Below are positions 1 through 7,600 of a stretch of 8,832 nt of DNA, one piece after another. The notes beneath the pieces were generated by a model, which was given only the letters and a program-made list of their open reading frames with translations, ran no database searches and was not told the DNA's origin. The stretch comes from Comamonadaceae bacterium (lineage in GTDB: Bacteria; Pseudomonadota; Gammaproteobacteria; Burkholderiales; Burkholderiaceae): the NCBI GenBank assembly GCA_947377705.1, contig CANCGU010000316.1, positions 1 to 8,832 on the forward strand. Direction: 5' to 3'. The translations under genes and the position numbers were made by a program. Each line of letters opens with the position of its first letter. Position 1 is the first letter of the stretch.

Positions 1-351
1 CAGCCGCGCATGCTGCTGCTCGACGAGCCCTTTGGTGCCTTGGACGCGCTCACGCGCGGCACCATCCAAGACGAGCTCATGACCATCGTGCGCGAGACGC
101 AGCAAACCGTGTTCATGATCACCCACGACGTGGACGAGGCCTGTTTGCTGGCCGACCGCATCTTGCTCATGCACAACGGCAGCGACACCCCCAACGGCTA
201 TGTGCCGGGTGGTATTTCTGAATCGGTCACCAACCCCTTGCCACGCGACCGCACCCGTGCCGGCCTGCACCACTTGCCTGGCTATTACGAGCTGCGCAAC
301 CACATCGTCGACTTTTTGGTGGCACGCGCCCATGTGGGCCCCGCCCATTGA
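1..351 (+). CDS. ABC transporter ATP-binding protein, nitrate/cyanate/sulfonate type (C-terminal part, start outside window)
   Basis: This is the last 116 residues of an ATPase that would power import of an anion such as nitrate or cyanate from the inner face of the cytoplasmic membrane. The visible part starts at the Walker B motif (MLLLDEP, fragment residues 4-10), followed by the D-loop GALD (12-15) and the H-loop in MITHDVDEA (His42). Walker A and the signature motif must lie to the left of the window. The tail NPLPRDRTR and YYELRNHIVDFLV is typical of the NrtC/NrtD/TauB/SsuB branch, especially nitrate-type members. The stretch between the MHNG strand and NPLPRDR (roughly residues 60-78) looks a few residues longer than I expect. 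Cyanase follows 32 bases downstream on the same strand, so cyanate or nitrate is the best substrate guess. The family is secure but the substrate is inferred. The frame is open from base 1; the ATG at base 10 lies inside Walker B and is not the start. Confidence 0.92.
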   Translation, partial: QPRMLLLDEPFGALDALTRGTIQDELMTIVRETQQTVFMITHDVDEACLLADRILLMHNGSDTPNGYVPGGISESVTNPLPRDRTRAGLHHLPGYYELRNHIVDFLVARAHVGPAH

Positions 352-363
352 TCTGTTTTTTTT
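334..363 (+). terminator. possible weak intrinsic terminator or attenuator between the ABC ATPase gene and cynS
   Basis: A GC-rich hairpin (TGGGC at 335-339, loop CCC, GCCCA at 343-347) overlaps the end of the ATPase gene. Eight T residues follow at 356-363. The stem ends 8 bases before the T run, which is longer than in a canonical intrinsic terminator. Full termination is therefore doubtful, and partial read-through into cynS is more likely. The T run directly precedes the cynS ribosome binding site. Confidence 0.25.
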
Positions 364-383
364 CAACTTAAGAGGAGCTTTTA

Positions 384-827
384 ATGAACCGCAACGACAT
401 CACCGAGAAAATCATGACCGTCAAGGTCTCCAAAGGCATCAAATGGGAAGACGTCGCCCAAAAAGTGGGTCTGTCCAAAGAGTGGACCACCGCCGCCTGC
501 CTGGGCCAGATGACCCTCGATGCCAAGCAAGCCAAAATCATTGGCAAGATTTTTGGCCTCAACGCCGAAGAGCAAAAGTGGTTGCAAGTGGTGCCCTACA
601 AAGGCTCGCTGCCTACACCCGTGCCCACCGACCCACTGATTTACCGCTGGTACGAAATCGTCAGCGTGTACGGCACCACCATCAAAGAGTTGATTCACGA
701 AGAGTTTGGTGACGGCATCATGAGCGCCATCGATTTCTCAATGGACATCCAACGCACTGCTGATCCCAAAGGCGACCGTGTGAACGTGGTGTTGTCGGGC
801 AAGTTCTTGCCTTACAAAACTTATTGA
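384..827 (+). CDS. cynS: cyanate hydratase (cyanase)
   Basis: Cyanase converts cyanate plus bicarbonate to carbamate and CO2; the carbamate breaks down to ammonia, giving detoxification and a nitrogen source. The enzyme is a cytosolic homodecamer. The 147-residue product is slightly shorter than the E. coli protein of about 156. Residues 1-75 form the N-terminal helical, helix-turn-helix-like domain (WEDVAQKVGLSKEWTTAACL). The C-terminal catalytic domain has PTDPLIYRWYEIVSVYGTT and HEEFGDGIMSAIDF. By alignment from memory with E. coli Arg96, Glu99 and Ser122, the catalytic residues are Arg88, Glu91 and Ser114, all present. The protein ends with the usual GKFLPYKTY-like tail. A strong ribosome binding site, AGAGGAG at 371-377, lies 6 bases before the ATG and fixes the start. 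The gene follows the ABC ATPase gene and probably shares its transcript. It looks intact and functional. Confidence 0.97.
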   Translation: MNRNDITEKIMTVKVSKGIKWEDVAQKVGLSKEWTTAACLGQMTLDAKQAKIIGKIFGLNAEEQKWLQVVPYKGSLPTPVPTDPLIYRWYEIVSVYGTTIKELIHEEFGDGIMSAIDFSMDIQRTADPKGDRVNVVLSGKFLPYKTY

Positions 828-868
828 GTTTGGGTTGTGGCGAACCTTGGCAGGGGAGGGTAATCTCT

Positions 869-890
869 CCTCTGCATGTACTTGCAGAGG
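869..890. promoter_or_regulatory. perfect 8-bp inverted repeat (hairpin or operator) between cynS and the antitoxin operon
   Basis: The arms CCTCTGCA (869-876) and TGCAGAGG (883-890) are perfectly complementary around a 6-base loop, TGTACT. No T run follows, so it is a poor intrinsic terminator. A second, weaker stem (GGGGAG 853-858 with CTCTCC 865-870, one G-T pair) shares bases 869-870 and could not form at the same time. The dyad lies about 60 bases upstream of the Phd-like antitoxin start. It could therefore be the operator through which the antitoxin represses its own operon, but that role is an inference. Confidence 0.4.
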
Positions 891-949
891 CTCAATGTTG
901 TAACGAGCCTGCATTTGGATTCGTGTTCAGATCAATGGGAGACGCCGCC

Positions 950-1174
950 ATGACCAACACCACTTTTTCAAGCTGTGAATTCAACCATGGTGTGAGCCGT
1001 GCCAAAAGGGCGACGCAGAACGGTCCCGTATTCATCACGGATCGCGGCAAGCCCGCATATGTTTTGCTGCGCTTTGAGGACTACCAGCGCCTGACCAAAC
1101 AGCGCCGCAATATTGCCCACGCACTCGCCATGCCAGGCGCTGCTGACATTGAATTTGAGCCCATTCGCGCCTAA
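950..1174 (+). CDS. type II toxin-antitoxin antitoxin, Phd/YefM family
   Basis: This 74-residue protein has the Phd/YefM N-terminal DNA-binding fold. The key stretch is NGPVFITDRGKPAYVLLRFEDYQRL (residues 24-48), matching the family pattern of a strand 'GPv.IT.rGkPa.Vl' followed by 'yerL'. The C-terminal part (HALAMPGAADIEFEPIRA) is the region that normally wraps the toxin, and its acidic 'DIEFEP' ending is typical of Phd antitoxins that pair with PIN toxins. Such proteins neutralise a toxin and repress their own operon. I chose the ATG at 950 because GGGAG at 937-941 sits 8 bases upstream. An in-frame ATG at 935 would add five residues. The open frame extends left to 824, but that stretch is not protein-like. 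Next comes a four-base gap to an MbcA/Xre-type gene instead of a PIN, Doc or YoeB toxin. The family is confident; the partner is unknown. Confidence 0.88.
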   Translation: MTNTTFSSCEFNHGVSRAKRATQNGPVFITDRGKPAYVLLRFEDYQRLTKQRRNIAHALAMPGAADIEFEPIRA

Positions 1175-1178
1175 AGCC

Positions 1179-1517
1179 ATGGTTCTTGGAAAAGCGACGA
1201 TTCGGGCCGCTCAAGCCTTGGCACTGTCGAATGCCGCATTGGCTCGGGTGATCGGATTGAGCGAGCCCACCATCGGTCGCATTGCCAGTGGTGCACGGGG
1301 CATTGATCCTGTGTCTAAAGAAGGGCAACTGGCTTTGCTGTTGGTTCGTGTGTTTCGTTCGCTTGATTCACTCGTGGGCTCAGATTCAAAGAAACGACTT
1401 GATTGGCTGCGCAGCCACAACAAGGCTTTGAACGGAACACCCGCTGCGTTGATCGAGACCCCTTACGGTCTGGTCACCACGCTGTCGTATCTGGATGGGA
1501 TGAGAGCTGCTGCTTGA
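1179..1517 (+). CDS. Xre/MbcA/ParS-type antitoxin-like protein with DUF2384-like toxin-binding domain
   Basis: This 112-residue protein has a helix-turn-helix at about residues 13-38 (ALALSNAALARVIGLSEPTI) of the lambda-repressor/Xre kind. After a hydrophobic helix (50-66, LALLLVRVFRSLDSLVG) comes a C-terminal domain with the pattern of the MbcA/ParS/Xre toxin-binding domain. It has Trp76 in DWLRSHNKALNG and a closing G.VTTLSYLDG helix, like the family 'W...pn.aLgG.tPl.ll.t..G...v...L.ri..G'. Members normally bind and inhibit RES-domain toxins that degrade NAD. No RES gene follows; the next 80 bases end in a convergent gene. The ATG at 1179 is four bases after the Phd-like gene's stop, suggesting translational coupling, and no clear Shine-Dalgarno is seen. 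The in-frame ATG at 1113 lies inside the upstream gene and is rejected. Three stop codons in a row (TGA TGA TAG) close the gene. Confidence 0.82.
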   Translation: MVLGKATIRAAQALALSNAALARVIGLSEPTIGRIASGARGIDPVSKEGQLALLLVRVFRSLDSLVGSDSKKRLDWLRSHNKALNGTPAALIETPYGLVTTLSYLDGMRAAA

Positions 1518-1519
1518 TG

Positions 1520-1540
1520 ATAGATTGATCGTCTATTTCT
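1520..1540. terminator. weak AT-rich hairpin between convergent genes
   Basis: ATAGA (1520-1524) and TCTAT (1532-1536) can pair around a 7-base loop, and TTTCT ends the element on the + strand. A stem of five mostly A-T pairs is weak. It is listed because it is the only hairpin I see in the 82-base gap between the convergent antitoxin operon and the large - strand gene. Confidence 0.22.
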
Positions 1541-1643
1541 GCATGCGGAGCAGGTAGTGGTCTTCGAACTCCCGGCGAAGTTGAGCAAATTTGATAAGGT
1601 CAACATTGCTGTCCTTTTGTGAGCGCCAGCTCCATTCGACCAC
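1533..1643 (-). CDS. possible 36-codon open frame overlapping the 3' end of the large helicase gene
   Basis: This frame on the - strand starts at a GTG (1643-1641), overlaps the last 44 bases of the helicase gene and runs 67 bases past its stop. It ends with QLRREFEDHYLLRMQK, which has a natural-looking charged, helical composition. A possible ribosome binding site, GAGG at 1653-1650, sits 6 bases before the GTG. Two readings are open: a small translationally coupled protein, or a chance frame. Against it, the codon-aligned + strand frame is also open here, so protein-like composition is weak evidence. No family is recognised. Confidence 0.25.
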   Translation of the reverse strand: MVEWSWRSQKDSNVDLIKFAQLRREFEDHYLLRMQK

Positions 1644-4600
1644 GACTGGCCTCGCGCAGACGTTGAAGGCCAAGCTCGCGAGCCATAGCGATCAACGATT
1701 CTTGCCCAGAGTGTCCTCTGTCCAGCACCAGCCGAGCCAGTGACAGCAACTCCGCTTCGCAGATTTCTTCAACGCCTCGAGTGCTTTCTTCGTTTGCGGG
1801 CCATCGGAAAGCCAACTCGCTGCAAGGCTCCATTTCACGAGGCCAGTAGAACGTGCCACCGGGCTCCTCTGTGGTCTTAAAGACCCGCCGCGCGATCTGC
1901 TCCACCCGCTCCTGAATCCGGCTTCCCGTGCGCTGGAACCCATGCGCCCGCGCGATGCGCCGCGCCAGCACAGCATCCAGCACCGGTCCCTCACGTTGCA
2001 CCACCCATTCCACCATCAGCTGCAACGCCGTGTCGTAGCTGGTCTCGTAGAACAGGTCAGCAGAGATGGCGCCGGGTAGTACCGCGTCGGTGGGCTGTGA
2101 TACCTGAAAACGGCGATCCCTTTGGGGGGCGGTGACCTCAAGAATAGGCTTCGACGGCGTGGATGCCGACCGGGCGTAGACCGCTTCGGCTGGCTCTTCC
2201 GCTTCTTCATAGGCATCTTCGGGCAAAGGTGGCAGCCCTGCAGCATCTACCTCGTTGATCTCCTGCATAGTGGGCGTTGCTTCGTCGTCGTTTGGCGCGA
2301 AGACTGCGTCTTCGGGCGGTACCCTAGCTTCAGCGGCTTGGCGTTCCCTGTCCTTTTCTAGCAACTCGGTAAGTGCGGCATGCACACGTTCCAGAGTGCC
2401 GCCCGGGTTCACCCACCAGTCGGTGGACCAGATGCGAACGATCTCCCAGCCCAGGCCCCGCAGCACCTGCTCGCGCAACTTATCCCGGTCGCGCGCGGTG
2501 GCGGATCGGTGGTAGGTGGCGCCGTCGCATTCCACCCCGGCTAAATACCTGCCTGCAAAGTCGGGGTGCACCACGCCCAGGTCCACGCGAAACGACGAAG
2601 CGCCGATTTGGGTGTGCACCTGCCAACCTTTGCGCCCCAGTGCCGTAGCCACGCCAGCTTCAAAAGGACTCTCAAAGTCGCCCTGGCTGCCGTAGTGCAC
2701 TTCTTCCAGTGCGCGAGGACCGAGTTCTGCAAACTCAAGGAAGTGCTTCAGATCGCGTACGCCGTTCGCTTTGGTACGAGACAGGTCCATCTGCTCGCCG
2801 CGGAGGCTGGAGAACACCCGCAGTTCGTGCCGTGCGCGCGTTACTGCCACATTAAGGCGTCGCTCGCCGCCGTCGCGGTTCAACGGGCCGAAGTTCATTG
2901 ACACGGCTCCGGCCATGTCCGGCCCGTAGGTGATGGAAAAATACATGATGTCGCGTTCGTCACCCTGCACGCTCTCCAGGTTTTTCACGAATACCGGTTC
3001 GAGCTCCATCTCTGAGAAGTAGGGTTCCAGGCCGGGATCTTTACGACGCTCATCATCAAGCAAGTCTTCGATCAGACCCTGCTGTTCAGAGTTGAATGTC
3101 ACTACACCAATGGTCAGGCCGGACTCCCGGAAGCCCGAATTCCTGAGTCGGCTCACCAGATCGGCCACCAAAGCCTTGGCCTCAGGTTGGTTGATGCGAG
3201 CGCCGCCTTTTTCGTAGCGCCCATTCACCAAGTGGAAGCTGACGGCACGATCGTCGGTGACAGGCGACGGGAAGGTGACGAGGCCACCGCCGTAATAGCG
3301 GTGGTTGCTGAAGGCAATCAGGCTTTCGTGGCGCGAGCGGTAGTGCCACGACAGGTTGCGCGTGGGCAGGCTGGCACCCAGGCATTCGTCGAGGATGCTC
3401 TCCAGGTCGCCTTCCACGACGTCGTTGTCACCATCAGTGCTGTCGCTACGGCCGAAGAAGTTGGTGGGTGGCAGTTGTTTCGGGTCGCCCACCATCACTA
3501 CCTGCTTGCCACGGGCCATGGCGCCGATGGCATCCCACACCGGGATTTGCGATGCTTCGTCGAACACAACCAAGTCGAAGTTGCTGGCCTCGGCAGAGAG
3601 GTACTGCGCGATCGACAGCGGGCTCATCAGCAGGCACGGGGTAAGTCGCAGCACGACCGATGGGATCTCTTGCAGCAGTTGGCGCAGTGGCTTGTGCTGC
3701 TTCTTTTTGGTGATTTCGTGGCGCAGGATGCCCCATTCGCTGTTGCGCTGGATGCTGTCGGTCGCCGGCAGGCTGGCGCACAGCTTGGCCCGGATCCACT
3801 CGCGGGAGACTTTGGTGAACTCGTCATCGAGGGCGCGGAACTCCTGAATGCGAAGCTCGTGCTCCGCTGAGACAAACCGCTTAAGCACCTCGTCCTCGTC
3901 CACCGCTTCGGCCAGCCACCAGCGGGCGTAGTTCACCTCGAATGCGGTGGGCACCTGCGCCGGTGTCAGGTCACCCGCCTCGATGGCGCTTACCAACGCG
4001 GGAAGGCCTGCATTGCGTGCGTCGGTCTCTGCGTGACGCCAAGCGCACCACGCGTGCAGGCTATGGTGACCGGCCTCTAACCGCGCAGCCGCGTTAGTCA
4101 ACTCGGCTGGCGCAAGGTCGGCGAATGCGCGGCGCACGTTTTCTGGTTGAGCGGCGGTATTGCAAAACTGGTCCGTCGCCGCGTTGATCTCTGCCAACTG
4201 CGCCACCACCTGGTGACAGGCTTGGCCAATCATGGCTGTGTCGCTCAACTCTGCTCGGCGGGTGCTCAGCACTTGGTGCAGGCTTCGCCGTGCCTGCGCA
4301 AGCGAAGTGGGGTCCAGCCCGAGGTCCGACAGGCAAGCCTTTAGAGACGCGTGAAAAATCAGCGCGCGCTCGATGCCATCGCGGTCGGTATCCAGTGCAT
4401 TCCATACACCTGGGCATTCGGCGGCGAGGCTGCTCATGGACAGCAGCTGGGTTTCGACCGTGCTGCGGGTCTTAACGAGCGCGTGCTGTTGCTGCAAGGA
4501 CGGTCCGCATCGCCCTTCAGCCACATCCAAGTACGGTGTTTTCAGTACGCCCCTCTGCTGTAGGCCCAGGCGTTCGCGTTCGAACGCGAGTGCGGTCCGG

Positions 4601-7600
4601 AGCATCGCGCTGTCGGTGTCGTGACCTTTCCACAGTCCTTGGCTGCTTTCTGATAACGACGCGCAATCGGCTAGGTGGCGATCGAGTTCTAACAAGGCTT
4701 TCAGGCTTTGGGTCTCGCGGGTCCAGCTTTCGCCGCAATAGCCTTCGGTGGCTGCTTCTAGACCATCCAAGGAAAAGGGTTTGTGCATCTGCGCGGCATG
4801 CAGCGCGGCGTTGGCCCTCAAGGCGCTGCGGGCGTGATCGGTTCGTGTCTTGACCCCCACCCACAATCCTTCAGCGGCGGCGCCGGGGTTCAATTGCTGA
4901 ACCTCTTCGCGCAGGCTTTTGATGCGCACGAGCGCGGACAGATCGTCAGCGACGCGTGGTTCCCCAGTGCCTTCGATGACGGCCTCCAGCGCACCACGCA
5001 CCTTGCGCTTGCTCAACCACGACATGGGCCAGAATGCCCTGTCGGCCTTGGCCCAATCGCGCTGTAGTTGCGCCACGTTCAACTGACCCACGCCAGCCCC
5101 GTATTTGACGGAGAGGCCTGCGCGCAGTTGGCCCATCTCTTCGATCCACTGCACCCCGCGCTCGATCTCGTCGCTGACGGCAGGGGGCCATGGCGTTCCG
5201 AGTTCCGTGTGCAGGCGGCGGCGCTTGTTGAGCAGGTCGAGCGCCTGGGCCAAGCGAGTCTGCAGCTCGTTCGGCCACGGGGCTGACATCTTCGAAGAGA
5301 GCACAGCGTGTTGATCGAGCAGGTCGTTGCCAGTCTTCAGCGCCGCACACACGGTATCGCTGTCCGGCAGCGCGCAGAAGCTCCAGTCATGGGTCGATGC
5401 CTGAGGTAAGACCTTGGCGAGCATACCGATGGCGGACCGGGTCTGCCGGTGCAGCGCAGGCCATTCCATTCCAAGCAGTTGTCCCAAGCTTTGCGCAGCG
5501 TTCAGGAAGTCATGGCTGGTGGTTCCTAGTGTTTGCGCGGACCTGACCATTTCCTGCTGCCACTTGGCAGACCAATCAGTGGCGTGCACTGTCACTAGCG
5601 GGCCAGCTAACAGTTGGTCAGGACCGACCGCTGCTGCGTTGGCCTGCAAGCGGCCCGCAAGATCGCGAAGCGCGGTCAGGGCAGCTTCATCGTGTGCACG
5701 GGGCGAGGCCCAGCTGAATCGCAGGTCGGGCAGCACGTTGCCACCGACGACGCACCCGATGGCCTTGAAAATTGTCCAGCCGTTGCCGTGGCGTTGGTGG
5801 AGTCGCTCAACGTAGGTGGACAGTTGCTTGCGCACCTGCCCCAGTTGTTGGGCCTTGGCTTCCCAGGTGGCAGCGTCCACTTCGCCCTTAGATTCCCAGG
5901 ACTTCTGGAGCTGTCTCAACACATCGAGTTTGCGGCTCTTGTTTGAGTGCAGTTCGAGGCAGAACTCGCCCAGTCCCACCTCGCGCAGGCGGCGGAAGAC
6001 AACATCCAGAGCTGCAATCTTCTCAGCCACAAAAAGCACACGTTTGCCTTCGGCCAGACACTGCGCAATCAGGTTGGCAATGGTCTGGCTCTTACCCGTG
6101 CCGGGTGGACCGATTAACACAAAGTCTTTGCCTCTGGCTGCAGCCATGACGGCAGACAGTTGGGACGAGTCTGCAGGGAGTGGGCTGAACACCTGCTGCG
6201 GCGGGCAGTCTGAGTCCAGCCTGCGGGTCTCGGGAAAGGGCGTTGTGGAAGGATAGGGGTCGCGCGGCGTGTCGATCAGATGCGCCACCACCGGGGACTT
6301 ACGCAAGTCGTCGGTGCGATCAGACAGGTCCTTCCACATCAGGTACTTGGCAAAGGAGAACATCGACAACACAACGTCTTCGCTGACCTCCCAGCCTCGA
6401 ATATCTTTGATGGCGCTGCGAACACGTTTCCAGATGCCTGCGATGTCAAGGCCGGACTCATCACGCGGCAGGTCGCCAGCGGCAATGCCCAAATCCAGTT
6501 GGAAGTCCTGTCGAAGCATCTCGACCAGCGTCGGATTGAACAGCGCTTCATCTTCATGCTCTTGCAGCGTGAACCCCGACCGTGCGCTTTTGCGGTTCAG
6601 CGTGATCGGGAGCAGGATCAAAGGTGCTCTTACGCGTGATTCCGGCTTGTCAGGACGTGTCCAGACAAGAAAACCGAGCGCGATGAAGAGTGTGTTGGAG
6701 CCGCCTTCTTGCATCGCGTTACGGGCACCCCTATACAACTCAACTAGACGTCCTTCCAGTTCTTGATCTTCCAGCCGAATGAAGACCTCGCGGCGCTTCA
6801 GGGCATCTATCGCATGCGCCTTGCTAAGGTTCTCTAGGCTTCTGGCTTCGTGCAATTGCTGGCTTCGAGGGTCTTGGCCCTGCATCAGCGCGGGGCTAGG
6901 CAAAAGCTTGATCGTTTGCCCTTCTGCCAGGGTGTCTTCCAGCGCTGGCGCTGCCACGTCCAGTTGCAACGCCTTCTTGCCCTGCTTGAAGTTCAACAGT
7001 GTGTTTCTTAACGAAAGATCGAGGAGTTTTCGTTGCCACCGCGCCAGTCGGTCCTTGGGATCAAGCTCGGCGGTTGGCTTGTCGATCACAACTTCGTCGG
7101 GCAGATCAGGTGCTTCTTCGACTATGACGAGGTTCTCAGGTTCCACTGCAAGCGGAGCCGGGTCGGTAACAGCCTGGGTATGGGCGAGCGGTTTGATGCG
7201 CGACATTCGAGCGCGCTTCACGTCAATGACCAGCTCGAACTTATCCTCTTCCTCTTCTGAAAGCTGGTGGCTGGCGTTGACGATGGCTTGACTGAAACTG
7301 ACCGGTTGTCCTTGCGCTGCAAGCGTAGTTTCGAAAATAACCAACTCCTGCAATTTGAGGCGCTTGCGCAGCGCCGTGACGTCGTCCACGACTGCAGTTG
7401 AAAATTCCTCGTCGCGCAACCAGAAGCCAACAAAGGAATGGCCCTTGGTAAAAATAAGCAGGGGGTTAAGGCTCGCCTGCTCCATGCAGGCGGCAAACAG
7501 CAGGGTGGAGTCGAAGCAGGTGGCAATGCCGGAGTCCAAAATTTGGCTGGGGCTGCGGACCTTTTGCCCGGTGTGCTCGAAGCTGGCGGGCGGTAGCGAG

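Noticed and set aside
824..949. Upstream extension of the Phd-like gene to a TTG start at 824
   Set aside because: The added 42 residues are not protein-like for this family, the start would overlap the cynS stop, and a better-placed ATG with GGGAG exists at 950.
1113..1178. Upstream ATG for the MbcA-like gene
   Set aside because: It would lie entirely inside the Phd-like gene; the family homology begins only after the ATG at 1179.
1518..1622. Remnant of a RES or PIN toxin after the antitoxin genes
   Set aside because: The + strand translation after the stops shows no toxin motif, and the frame runs into the convergent gene.
3187..3870. 227-codon + strand frame inside the large gene
   Set aside because: It is antisense to the helicase motif region (motifs II, III and IV map here on the - strand). 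It is a shadow of a GC-rich gene and shows no family features.
6779..7291. 170-codon + strand frame rich in Ser/Arg
   Set aside because: It is antisense to the DUF4011 and linker coding region; its low-complexity Ser/Arg composition is typical of a shadow frame.
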